A DNA stretch of 64,000 nt from Ophiobolus disseminans (Eukaryota; Ascomycota; Dothideomycetes; Pleosporales; Phaeosphaeriaceae). The translations under genes and the position numbers were made by a program. This document shows positions 21,514 through 32,051 of the stretch, piece by piece (positions within the stretch are counted from its first letter, which is position 1; the number at the start of each line of letters is the position of its first letter). The stretch lies in the NCBI GenBank assembly GCA_010093685.1, contig MU006216.1, positions 31,265 to 95,264 of the forward strand, written 5' to 3'. A model generated the notes under the pieces. It did no database searches, was not told the origin of the DNA, and was given only the letters and a program-made list of their open reading frames with translations.

Positions 21514-22387
21514 GAAATCGTTCGGAAAGGGAAATTTTGCACATTTAGTTGTCGATTGGCTATGTGTGGAATGGGGAGAGCTTAGGAGTTACGTAGTAGA
21601 ATGAAGTGGTGTTTGAAATAATTTGGTCGCAACCGTCGAGCAAGAAACCCCACGTTCGTTTATGATGTAATCAAGCCTCTAGATCTACTTCTTACTGTGA
21701 GATGAACCCCTGAGCCGCGAAGCCAGGATCGAGCCCACGACTTGGTCGAGAATCAAGCGGACTGTATTCAATGACTCCACGCAGGGAATATATTAGGTGA
21801 TGTCCGCATAGTCTGGCACCATAAAGTCCTTCAGAACTTGAACTCGAGAACGCAAACTGCAGAATCTGTCGAGTTGTGAGTTCGAGGTAGTGCAATCTAT
21901 CCAAATAAGAAGTTGTGTAACATGGTTGTCGGGGCTTCACGGATTTGTCGCTCTCATCTTGGTACAACCCACACACATAGCACGGTACATTTGCGTGATT
22001 GTTTGATTACTGCGATAACTCAATCTATGTTGGTTCTTGGAAACTGTGATCATCCGTTGACGGGGCGCTGAGTCTGAGTCTGAATGTTGTGTGCCAATCA
22101 ACCCGCGCTCGGTTCCCTACCTGCTTGTGCGCTCTTATTAGTCACAGAAAGATTTCAATAATATGTCAAGATCACATTTCATGTGCGGCGAGTGTACAGA
22201 GAGTGCAATCGACGCGAAATGACTTCACCGTGTTCTTCAACTTGACTTTTTGAAGCGCCCCCACCTTGACTTCATTCTTGACAGTGAACTCCCTTCCTTC
22301 TTTCAAATTTTCACAACTGGGCAGCCACAGAACTATTCGACTAGTACAACACTAAGAGCCTTGCGACATCACCGTCTCAACCACAAG
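21514..22387. other. Intergenic between copies I and J
   Basis: No gene seen. A GGCTCGATCC stretch on the minus strand near 21730 looks like a tRNA B box, but no cloverleaf could be folded around it. Confidence 0.5.
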
Positions 22388-22766
22388 ATGCGAATCACCA
22401 TCTTCTTTACGGCTCTTCTTTCCGTCGCAGTCGCTGAAAAGTCCGCTTGCAAGGGATGCGGCCTAGCGACATTTTACGACGGTGGTAGTATTAAAATGTC
22501 TTATGACGAAGAGTGCCATACCACCAACGTAATCTCAGATGTCTTAGTCTGCAAGGAATGTAATTGCTTTTTCGATCGGTAAGTGTCGACACGCCGTTTG
22601 CGAAGGAGACACCTCAACGGCCCGCTCAGCGAGTACCATTAGCGGCACCTGCTTGGCTGAGAACGACGGCATTCAAGTGGACGGTATAGATAGAGAGAGA
22701 ACTCGTCACTTCGGCAAGTCAGAAGGCCAAGTCGAGTACAAGTGCTTTTGGGTCAGACCACCTTGA
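22388..22766 (+). CDS. Small secreted cysteine protein family I, copy J (104 aa, 8 Cys)
   Basis: Exon 1 at 22388-22578, phase-2 intron 22579-22642 (GTAAGT...CATTAG), exon 2 at 22643-22766. The signal peptide is MRITIFFTALLSVAVA. It carries two additional cysteines compared with the six-Cys copies: CKGCG at the start and CKECNCFF before the intron. The other positions (E-C-H, T-C-L, Y-K-C) match the family. The frame is intact. Confidence 0.85.
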
Positions 22767-22958
22767 TGTCAGTTCATGGTCAATCCTCGAAGGGACAGTC
22801 AGGGCTATTCGTGAGGGTTGTTATGGATTTTCCGGAGACTATGGCACCCAACATCAACTAGTGGGGGTTATTGACTTATCTGACTAAACATTTTCCATAA
22901 ACCTTGCGTAAATTCTCACATCGTCCAAGCACTTGCGCACTGATCACTGGTAACCACC

Positions 22959-23362
22959 TTACGCCACTCGTGGTCTGTAACAACTAACATGTGTCGGCAC
23001 ATACTTCCACCCCTTGACCTTCCCATCGACCAAGCCCGCGCACTGGTCGATACGATCAACTGCATTATCGAACGCGTTGTTGCAAGCGGCCGAGGATGAC
23101 GCACTGCATCTCGTCAATACCACGTGTATCATGCCATGCTGTTTACATACCTCCATACTCCGCACCAGCAGTCGTAGACCTTGATGCCGGAGATGAGATT
23201 CGAGTTGCGGAGTTCAGTGCACCCGCCGTCGGTGAGAAGGATGTCTTGCGATACCGTGCCGTTGGCGAAGACGAACTGGGCGCAGATGTTGTCGTTGGGT
23301 GCACCGCATTTAGCAGCGACCAGAGGGAGTAACGAGAGTATGATTGGAGTGAGTTTGTTCAT
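22959..23362 (-). CDS. Small secreted cysteine protein family I, copy K (118 aa)
   Basis: Minus strand, exon 1 at 23362-23151 and exon 2 at 23103-22959. The 47-nt phase-2 intron follows DCWCGVW, the family's C-x-C-aromatic site. The signal peptide is MNKLTPIILSLLPLVAA. Cysteines: K-C-G, I-C-A, G-C-T, D-C-W-C, then A-C-N, Q-C-A and S-C-Y in exon 2. It is more divergent than B-J but its architecture is the same. The frame is intact. Confidence 0.75.
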
Positions 23363-24095
23363 GATGATTGCGCGATGGGTTTCTGTGCTTGGAATGGTAG
23401 AGCGAGATTGAATGTAGGAGTTTGAAACGTGAGAATGCCGAGGAGAGTGCAAAGGAAAGAAAGGACAGCAATGCGGCTTTATGTGAATGGTGATACGCAC
23501 AAACGCAAAGCCATGCATGCCCAACGACTGAAATCGCAATCGCCATCCTCGCCACACGTTCGCATGGAGAGCATAATTGTGCTGCGGGTGTCAGACGGCT
23601 GTGCCCGCGAGAAGGTGGGGACCTACGCCCGGTACGCTCAATCTGACCCGGGGAATATGCTCCGTCGGCAGTCAGAACACCCACAAGGCAGCAGCTTCGT
23701 AAGTGGAGTCCGGCATTTCGCAAGTGCATGTGTGGTGACAAGAAGCCACGCCCTGTTTTGCGTCCTGGTGGCTCCTTCGCTACTGCACGGTATGACTCGT
23801 ACTCCTGCGTGCTGTGCGCTACGCACAATCTACTTCAGACGACACATGAACACCATCTACTTCGACATCACCCTCCCAAGGTCGTATCCCATTGCATGAC
23901 AGCAGCGTCCTGGATTGGCTCGAGCTTCTCCATCTCTGTTTGTGGATTCGGAAACTCAGACATCGGGTCGCCGCGCCTCAATTGTGCGTTTGTGATTTTG
24001 ATCCGGCGCGTATGCCGTGTGATCACTTCGTGGGGTCGCTTTGGCCGCTGCATCAGATTCTTCGATTTCCTCTGACTATTCCAGGCTTGCATGTT
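23363..24095. other. Intergenic, no credible gene
   Basis: Several overlapping frames on both strands, none with family features or a sensible start. Confidence 0.4.
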
Positions 24096-24530
24096 CTAGC
24101 TGTCCATCATATAGGCCGGTTTTGCAGCCTTGCAGCCTCCCGACTCAAAACTCCGTCTACGACCTTCACTGCTACCCTGGTAACGCTCCCTGTAACACCT
24201 GCCCTTGGGCCCCTTGTTGGTATGAGCTGGAATATACCAAGCTGGAGCGTTCGTCTTGCCACTCGATCCAGCCCAGGGCTCACCGTAGCTGCTGGTGCTG
24301 CACGGGTTGCTGCATGTGTCTGCTTTAGTTAGGCAAAGGCTTACATGGAGAAGTAGCAATTCGAGTCGACCTTGGTAGCGATCATTTTCCCCTGCTCCCC
24401 AGAATGGGTCAGGTTGATTGTACACCGACTGACTGTGAGGAATACGTTTGTACACCTGGGAGCCGGCATGCTGGAGTGCCGTCCTCGAACATCTACTGGC
24501 TGTGACCCTGGCTTCAAGACTTCTCATAGT
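24096..24530 (-). pseudogene. Possible relic of a cysteine-rich secreted protein (weak)
   Basis: On the minus strand a frame with three cysteines ends in NCYFSM at a GTAAGC (phase 2). A downstream frame with N-P-C, R-C-Y and G-G-C runs to TAG 24096. This recalls the array's C-x-F then phase-2 intron layout. However, the implied intron is only 35 nt and no clean ATG plus signal peptide is found upstream, so it is at best a decayed relative. Confidence 0.25.
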
Positions 24531-24938
24531 TGATGCCATTGATGGGAGACGATTCGGTGATTTTGGAGCCGCCGTTAGCCGTCTCAAACGCCAGTGTGGC
24601 GAAAGCTACACCGCTCAGGCCATGAGGACGGTGAAGAGACGGAGTGTATATGGCGTTTGTGGAGCAACTGATGAGCTGCAAAGCCCACATAAGGAGGAAG
24701 GATGTACATGGCAACAGTAGGCTGCCCGGAGTGTACATAATAGCACCACTGTTCTACACGTGCTATCACGCAAGCAATCTGAAGAGTCCCGCGTTTGTTC
24801 GAGGTCATAAACTTCTTGCAGGCTTTAGTCACAATACTGCTCATAATAGCGCACTAGACCTTACGCCATACCCCTGTAATCTCTCACTGCTCCTTGTTCT
24901 TCCTCAGTACTTCTCTTCAGTTCTAGATTGCCTCAACT

Positions 24939-26500
24939 ATGCAGTTCACACAAAACCTTCTTTTCTTCGGCCTAGTCGCCCTCGGTCTTCGCGAAACCCT
25001 CCACGACGTCACCTTCTCGGACTTTGCCGGCCTCTCGAATTTCAAAACCTCGGATCTTTTGTCAGATAGCAATGGCGATTCTACCAGCCACGAGCGCCGC
25101 TGGGCCCCTGGTCCGATACCGAACCCAGCTGCAAATGACGTCTGGGAGGCTGCCAAATGTAAAGAAAAAAAGTTCATGGCGCAGATGTCGTACTCCGACT
25201 ACGACGTAGGACAAATACTTCCAACGCCTGTAAACACTGCGGTGAGTCCTTGGGAACTTAGTGTGTACTTCGCTGCAGAATCAGCTTACAAGACTCCTCA
25301 CTGATACCATCAACATAGATGACCTTAAGCCCTCGGGGTACATCATGCCCGGTGTAGATCAAGCCTACCGCGACTTTTCCACAGGCGGATTCTGGGGCGT
25401 CGCCGACTTCTTCCGCCACATTGGCATATCCGACAGGTGCCGTGAGGAAGGCGGGAAGTGGTTTGCGGCTGTGATAACGCACTATCGACTAGGCATGCCT
25501 GGCACAGTGCCGGCAAAGCACGAACAAACGTATCCAGGCCCAGATGGTCATATTAGACGCGTATGTATTCCATTATGTCAGACCTAGCAGCTCAACCTCA
25601 TCGGTACATCGTGATCCCCTATCGGTCCGATACATGAGCTTACATGAGCACAGTACATTCCAGTACCTTCTATGGCTTCCACAGCCACTCTTTCCACATC
25701 ATATGCTTATGCGTACTCTTGTATATAACCTTGCTTGTCTACTCTATGGAACAATCAACCTTCTTCTTCATCTCTGCTCTATTCCCACACATTACTATTT
25801 CACCCCCAACAGCACTCACTAATGTAAACGTCATAGGTCTCAGGCGCATACTTCTATATGGCGGTCAACCCCGAACGCGGCATACGTGTGTAGAACTCCC
25901 TCGGCCCTCGCCAGGCCGCAGACCAGCTGTACAATAACTATCAAGACTACGAGCTGCCCAACATGCGCGCGCTATCGGATATGATGTGGGCGATGTGGGA
26001 ATACCACACTCCCGATAACGCACGCGCGAACATGAACTTCTTCATGAGTTTGGGAATCAACAACCCGCCGACGTTGACGATCATACGGCGTGCGATGGAT
26101 AGTGCGGGGCAGCAGTTGAGTACGACGCCATATAGGTTCAACATAGACTCTGATGGTGCGCTGGCGTTACTGGGTATGTTGACTATATTTGAAGATAGTT
26201 TAGAGCATATACTGTCGTTCTTCAGGCTCACCAAACGGTGCACGCTTCGCACATTTCCTGATCCAGCGCAAGAACCAGATTGGTATGAAGACCGTGACAG
26301 GCGTTCATGCTTTCGAATGCGTGTCTAGATCGCACGATCCGCGTTTCATGTTCACTGTAGGCCCGATCCAGGCTGTGCCGTGGCCGCAACAGCAAGTAGC
26401 CCGTGCGGATGAGGAGCGAGCACCCACGAAGAAGAAATTTATTTGAGAGCATGTGTTTCGGTTCGATGGGAATATGACTGTGTTGAGTGAGTATGTGTAA
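24939..26500 (+). pseudogene. Secreted-protein gene, family II copy 2, two in-frame stops, LTR in intron
   Basis: Four exons in one consistent frame: 24939-25229, 25279-25560, 25837-26173, 26226-26500 (394 codons). It starts MQFTQNLLFFGLVALGL and contains GFWGVADFFRHIG, SGAYFYMAVN, GSPNGARFAHFLIQRK and EHVFRFDGN. Two stops break it: TAG 25891-25893 and TGA 26444-26446. The TGA sits where copy 3 has Arg. The TAG might be removed by a 36-nt in-frame intron (GTGTGT...CCGCAG), but that would be unusually short. Intron 2 is about 276 nt because it holds a solo LTR. It is either a very recent pseudogene or a C-terminally shortened protein. Confidence 0.7.
25571..25794 (+). mobile_element. Solo LTR c (214 bp) inside an intron, CATTA duplication
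   Basis: TGTCAGACC at 25576 to CCCACA at 25789, flanked by CATTA (25571-25575 and 25790-25794). It shares about 190 bp with LTR b at high identity. The host intron keeps its GTATGT donor and CATAG acceptor, so splicing may tolerate it. Confidence 0.8.
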
Positions 26501-26922
26501 AAGGTTGCACTCGTCAGAAGATCGGATGCACATACATCGGAAGATGCGATACACATGTGGGCCTAAGAATGGAAACTTATAATTCTAGTCCAGCAAACCC
26601 ACGAATTGGCATATAGCTGCTTCAACATATATCTAGTATAAACCTCTTTTGAGTATGTGACGTCTCTGGAGAGTCCAAGATAGCATTACTGGTTTGCATT
26701 GAACATCTCTTGAGCCCTATACGAGCCGAAGTATGATCTGCAATGTTGACGAAAATGACTCAAGTCATATAGCAAACGCACTAACCTTCACCTCAGCGCT
26801 TGTCTTCACTCACTTATGCTTTCCAAACAGCCACGGTCCTTGAGCGGCCAATCTCTCTCTCTATCAATGATCGACCTTTTTACCCCTTAACTCTCAGAGT
26901 AACTGCGCTCACTACTTTCGCC
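26501..26922. other. Intergenic between family II copies 2 and 3
   Basis: No gene seen. Confidence 0.5.
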
Positions 26923-28678
26923 ATGTATACCACCATCATCGTCCTCCTCGCAACCCTACTCAGCATCGCCTTCGGCGAGGCAAACAATTTCCAGCGCAAC
27001 ACCTCCCACCCCCTCCTGACAACATCTCCAAACCTCAACCCCTCCGGCCTCCCCTACTTCCTCGATGTACCCGACCCGTACCTCCACGGCCCGGAGACAG
27101 GCTGGTACGGCGTCCCGCCCTCCCCGCTACTGACGACGTCTGGAAACGCCACATCTGCAAAGGCCGCAAAATGCTCGCTCAAATGTCCTGGTCAGACTAT
27201 GTTGCACGCTAACAAGGTTATTGTCAAACTACAAAAAGGCCGACCTTCTTGCAGTTGTAGCATGAAGGTTGATATAGCTGATAGTCTGACAGTTATCCCT
27301 ACACTCTCTCTTTGTTCACATATATATAGCTCCCTTCGTTCATAGCTATTCAATCAACTCAGTCCTTCATTCTCCTTCCATATCACAAACGTGAGAGACT
27401 ACGACGTGGGACAAATGATACCGACGCCGCAAACCACAGCTAAAAGCCCATACCATGCTAGTACGCACATCCCCTCCCACCATTCCTCCACCCCCTCCAA
27501 ATCTCCCGGAAGCTAACCAAGCCAGACGACTTGAGCCCATGGGGTTACTCCATGTACGGCGCCGTCGACTCGTACCGAAACTTCAAAGACAATGGGTACT
27601 GGGGCATAGCGCCGTGGCTACGGGATGCGGGCGTGTCGGATAAGTGTGTGGAAGAGGGGGGCACGTGATATGCGGCGACGATTACGCATTGGGATGCTAT
27701 GCGGGACAAGGAGGTAAAGAAGGAGGATCATGTGTATACGAATCCCGAGGGTGTGAAACGAAGGGTGAGTAGTTGTGAGAAAGGGGGTGGAATGGGGGGA
27801 TGAGTGGGTGAAGGGCTGGTGTATACGTGAGGCTGACGATAAAATGGCAAACAGGAGCGTATTTCCACATGGCAGTCACAGCGGAAGGAGGTCAGTATTC
27901 GTATCCACCCCCTCTCCTCACCTCACCCCACAATCTCCCCATCTCCCTCATCTCCACGCACCTAACCCCTATCCCAGATATAATGACACAAAACCGCAAA
28001 TTCCCCTGGTCCGCCCTCCAAGAGGTTCACCCCACCGACCACAAAGCGTCCAAACTCCCCGAGATGCAGCGGTCCTCGGACATGATGTGGGCGCAGTGGG
28101 AATTCCACGTCCCTGAGGACAAGCGAAGTAATATCCAGTTCTTCATCACGGTTTCGATCGAGAATCCGACGACGCTGGCGTTGATGAGGCGCGCGCTGAA
28201 TGAGAGGGGGAAGGAACTTACGAGGAAGGTGGAGAGGTTTGAGATGAGCACGGATCAAGGGAAGGCGCTGTTGAGTACGCGTCGCGAGGCTATGGAGTTC
28301 AAGGTACTAATAAAGGTTCCAGGCAGTCCGAATGGCGCAGGCTTTGCGCACTTCTTAATTCAACGAAAAGCTGAGGTTGGATTGAAACAGATTGAAGCGG
28401 TGTGGGTGTTCGAGTGCTCCACTGGGAGCAAGACGCCGTGCTTGTTTTTTACGGTGGAGGATCTGGCTCAGCCTGTTCCTCGGCCGTCAAATACGGGTCC
28501 ACAGCCGAATTCAACGCCCGGGGATGATCCTATTGCGAAGGGAGATGCGGAGAACGCGCGGTCCGGCAAGGAAGAACCTGCGATGGTCAAGCCTCGAGAC
28601 GTGGAGAAGCGGAACTTCGTGCGAGTACACACTTTTCGCCTGGGTGACAATGTAACGCTTTCGAGTGAGTATATCTAA
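26923..28678 (+). pseudogene. Secreted-protein gene, family II copy 3 (frameshift, insertion, nonsense)
   Basis: Starts with a signal peptide (MYTTIIVLLATLLSIAFG). The family-like frame (SDYDVGQ, GYWGIAPWLRDAGVSD, AYFHMAV, GSPNGAGFAHFLIQRK) is reached only after a one-base frame change near 27120. It is interrupted by a roughly 196-bp insertion at 27200 and by TGA 27666-27668 where copy 2 has Trp. From 27966 to 28678 the frame is open, with an intron at about 28276-28322, and encodes a Pro/Asp-rich linker absent from copy 2 before the family ending. Three independent lesions make a functional product unlikely. The intact 3' part is read as a long ORF. Confidence 0.65.
27194..27401. mobile_element. 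LTR-like insertion (about 196 bp) in family II copy 3
   Basis: The coding sequence is split exactly at a duplicated AGACTA (27194-27199 and 27396-27401). The insert starts TGTTGCAC, contains a TATATATAG box and a pyrimidine-rich end like a solo LTR, but its 3' end is not the usual CA. Either its ends are altered or it belongs to another family. Confidence 0.55.
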
Positions 28679-28952
28679 GGGGAATCAAGACGAAACGGGA
28701 GGAAAGACAAAAAAAAAGGGGGGGTAAAGTAACTCAGGAGTAGATGAAAAGGAGAAGACTAGAAACATGTCTGCAGTCTAGATAGACGATCCTTGTCTAC
28801 AACTGAAGAGAGATAGTAGAGGAACAGGCGATATTGCATACCCATGGGAACTTCTTACTCCGTCGCTTCGCACAATAGTAACAACACCACACTGCACACT
28901 GGAATGACAACCGACTCACGCTGCCTTGCTCTTACTCCTCGATCTACCTGTA

Positions 28953-29382
28953 CTAATGCACCCCGCAATTATACCACTTCGGCTTCGGATCCTCAAACTC
29001 CAGCCATCTATACATTTCCGCGCTCGTCGGTCCCACAAAAATCGGCGAATCGGTGTTCTCGTCGCAGGATGTTTTAGTGCTATACTGTCAGTTCCCTCTC
29101 CTCGCACATGGAATTGTCAACTCACCCAAAGAACTTGCATTCGCACCCACCATACACATTATACCCAAAAGCTTCTAAATACGTTCCCGAGGTGGTGTTG
29201 AAATAGACAGGCTTGCAGCGGTCGGTGCCGGAAAGACTGACGTGCACGTTTTGGTTGCGGATGAATAGGAGGTAACCGCAACTGTATAGTCGCGGCGCCG
29301 AATATGCGGCTAGTTCAGTGGGGAGTGATGTCGTGGTTGGAATGGCGGAGAAGAGCGCTGTGAGGATGTAAGTGAGAAGCAT
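28953..29382 (-). CDS. Small secreted cysteine protein family I, copy N (127 aa)
   Basis: Minus strand, exon 1 at 29382-29126 and exon 2 at 29079-28953. The 46-nt phase-2 intron (GTGAGT...TATAG) follows GGCECKFF, the exact family site. The signal region is MLLTYILTALFSAIPTTTS. Cysteines: S-C-G-Y, D-R-C, G-C-E-C, then S-C-D and Y-N-C-G in exon 2. It is intact and lies beyond the family II genes, so the array spans about 15 kb. Confidence 0.85.
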
Positions 29383-30572
29383 GGTTGGCAGTTGTGGTTA
29401 GGTAGGCTGAGGTGGTTGTTGGTGAGTGTCGAAGTTGCCGAAACTATATGTGATCGCTCAACAATCATAAAATGCGTTGAATGAACGAGGCAGGTGCTAC
29501 CAAATAACCCTTTCGTCCAAGTTGTAGCGATATTGAATTGCGACGTGCGGCTGTTGGTAGCGGAGATCTGCATTCGTGCGCGTGGCGTTCATACATACGT
29601 CAAGAGCGTCATGCACAATCATTTCCTATCGATTCCCAACGACTGTAGGCGAACTGTCAAGATGCAAGTACCCGCTATCAGCATGGTGTTCGTACATCAT
29701 CGCTTTCCGGATCGGGACATCGTCTGTTGCACACGGCGACCATTCGGATCGTATGCTCGTGGTCGTGACGAATAAGGTACCCAAGTGTTCTAGCTGTGTC
29801 CGAAGTTTGATCTTAACGCAGATTTCGCGTTCCGTTAGTGAGGCGGTGTAGACGTGTTCCACCACACATCAAAGACATGACACTGTTGACCGCCTGACAA
29901 TTGTGCCATCGGTTCGACGACGAGTTTGTTGGGGACGGCAGTCCCGGGCTGTACATACGCTTTGTTACATGATGGCACTTCGCCATGAGTCCATTGGATG
30001 GCTAGGGCGGTGAGGAGTACTAGTCGCTGTTACCGTCAGACAAGAAACTAAAAGCGTTGGCTGGTAGTACCACGCCGAACTTTGAAGAGCAGAAAATGGG
30101 ATACGTGGTTTGAATGATGAAGCGCACCAGTGGTGGAACCGATAGGCGGGGAGGCATTTGAAAATAAGAGGAGGATGGAATGAAAGAATGCAAAGGGTTT
30201 ATTGGAGGAAGATCATTGCCAATAATATTGACGTCACAGTCATTGTACACAACGTGTACGCCGACTCAGCGGCTGAACGCTAAGGTAGGTACTTGGGATC
30301 ACTTCCAGATATCGGTTCCCGAGTGAAAGGTCAGAGAGCGGCGTGATCCTATTCCGCATGCCTTGTGATGGTCCCTGACGTTGCGTGTCTCATGTCCACA
30401 GCTTTCCCAACTGATGCATTCGAGTAACTCAGCGATAGATTCGGTCATCGACGTATATCCTGGTGGCGACCTGGATCAGAATCGATGGCGGTATGTTGTC
30501 GCCTTTGTGGCGGGAGATGTAAATCGATAGTCTCGACATGGTATCCGTCATGAACGTCTTCCTTTGCTGTCC
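29383..30572. other. 1.2-kb gene-poor stretch
   Basis: Only short unsupported frames on both strands. No repeat or RNA gene is recognised. Confidence 0.5.
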
Positions 30573-31709
30573 TCAAGTGGCCTGAACTTCTTGCACACGA
30601 GCCATGACGCGTGTCTTCCACTCGATGTACTCTTGTCTTTGGCGTTCGCCCAAGTAGTCTGTAGCATCTTGCATCATGGTACCCAGCCCAATGTAGTCGC
30701 TTCCACCAGATTTAGCGACGATAGCCGCAGATTCGCCTCTGGACGCATTGGTACCGGTCAGCTCGACGCCCTCCATGGCATCCATATCTTCGGCCGGCGT
30801 CACATTCATGAACCACTCCATCTGTAGCCAGCCTTCCGATCGCGCCATGGGCATCAACTCCTCTGTTTCGAGCGATAGCTCATCATACGTGATGGTTTTG
30901 GCAGCAGGAAGGCCCAGTAATGTATTGACTGCAGTCTCCCGCCATTGCCCGTACTGTTCAGGCGTGACTTCAACATTGTTCATCTTCGTGAACACATACA
31001 TGAAGACCACGGCTATCAGCGCAAATGTGCGAGCCTCTGATACGGTCGGTGCTGTCGTCTGGGACATTGTGGTGTTGCGCTGCCGTCTCCTGCTGGGGCT
31101 CTCGGCCGTCGCAGCAGACATTCGTGCCAGTAGAGGTAAGATGGATTCAACGCCTGTAAACACGTTTGGCGCAGCGCTTGCATAGTCAAACTGCTTGACA
31201 AGGCTGCGTATTGCAGGCATGACCCATTCGGGAATTTCCGCAACATGCCCGTCCAGTTTCCTGGTGCTTCTTGGAGTCCGCTTCCCACTGAGGGGCGTCT
31301 TTGGTGTTGTGCGTGCAGATGCAGACGCTGAAGCTGCCTTCCTGCTGGGTGTCTGTGGTTCGCGAGAAGCGTCTGAGGCAGGTAGCGCACTACTTAGATA
31401 GTTGTACAGCTTCTTGTATATCCGCGGCGGGCATGGTGGGCGCGATGCGATGGACGGAAGATTGAAGCGCTTCTTTGACCTGTCGCAATTAGCTAAGCTG
31501 GGGAGAAAGATGCTCGTTCCAAACCTCTCGCATGCCAGCTGTGCACATGCATACGGACGCGCTATCTCTTCGTCTGGTTTGAGCGAACCTGCAACACTCC
31601 GAGAGCGGGCCAGCAGCGAAAGTGCTAATTCGACCAATTCGGGCGGCAAAGGTCCGTTCAGAGCTGGAATGAGCCCAGTCAGAGCTTGTTCAACACTTGC
31701 TCTGCTCAT
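30573..31709 (-). CDS. ORC6: Origin recognition complex subunit 6 (ORC6)
   Basis: Nuclear replication-origin factor. The ATG at 31709 (MSRASVEQALTGLIP) starts the conserved TFIIB-like N-terminal fold. That fold includes the helical segment ARPYACAQLACER and, after the intron, KKRFNLPSIASRPPCPPRIYKKLYNYL. A 45-nt intron (31524-31480, donor GTTTGG, acceptor GACAG) is inferred. Its length is a multiple of three and it has no stop, so retention would add 15 unlike residues. A Ser/Thr/Arg-rich linker (TPKTPLSGKRTPRSTRK) with S/T-P sites suits CDK control. The product is 363 aa. Upstream in-frame codons are probably 5' UTR. Confidence 0.85.
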   Translation of the reverse strand: MSRASVEQALTGLIPALNGPLPPELVELALSLLARSRSVAGSLKPDEEIARPYACAQLACERFGTSIFLPSLANCDRSKKRFNLPSIASRPPCPPRIYKKLYNYLSSALPASDASREPQTPSRKAASASASARTTPKTPLSGKRTPRSTRKLDGHVAEIPEWVMPAIRSLVKQFDYASAAPNVFTGVESILPLLARMSAATAESPSRRRQRNTTMSQTTAPTVSEARTFALIAVVFMYVFTKMNNVEVTPEQYGQWRETAVNTLLGLPAAKTITYDELSLETEELMPMARSEGWLQMEWFMNVTPAEDMDAMEGVELTGTNASRGESAAIVAKSGGSDYIGLGTMMQDATDYLGERQRQEYIEWKTRVMARVQEVQAT

Positions 31710-32051
31710 TGTGGTGGTGTTGATGGGGCGTGATGCCAGAGTTTGGCGCGTCGCTTCAATTCGCACCTTCCGACTTTCGCGACAGCACGTGATCGCCAAG
31801 CATCTCCCCGACTCGGGCTCCCCTGCCCGCACCTGACTTCCTTTCTCCTAACATGAAGCATACACATGTCCTGTGTACGCCGCCCCAGCTTGACGTTCTC
31901 GTTGCATTCTCTAAACGAGAGTAGTTTGTGCTGTTTCCTTTTACGCTGGACCGCCATTCTGGCCCCCACACCCCAGGCATCAGCCACATAATGCAGCTTA
32001 CTCTCCATCCCGTCTTCGCAACTACAAACATCTCTCGCGACATCAAAGACT
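31710..32051. other. Divergent promoter region, ORC6 / unknown membrane protein
   Basis: 342 bp between two divergently transcribed genes, presumably a shared promoter region. Confidence 0.5.

Noticed and set aside
21700..21800. tRNA-like B-box (GGCTCGATCC on the minus strand)
   Set aside because: No acceptor stem, D arm or matching T stem could be paired around it.
23310..23899. Long overlapping frames on both strands
   Set aside because: No ATG in good position, no domain, and they cross the promoter of copy K.
25885..25925. 36-nt intron removing TAG 25891 in family II copy 2
   Set aside because: GT and AG are present and the frame is kept, but it is shorter than any other intron seen here (45 nt or more), so it is noted only as a possibility.
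25544..25937. Frames of 92-97 codons that also occur at 21130-21363
   Set aside because: They are readings through the repeated solo LTR, not genes.
31402..31836. 144-codon plus-strand frame
   Set aside because: Antisense to ORC6, no recognisable features.
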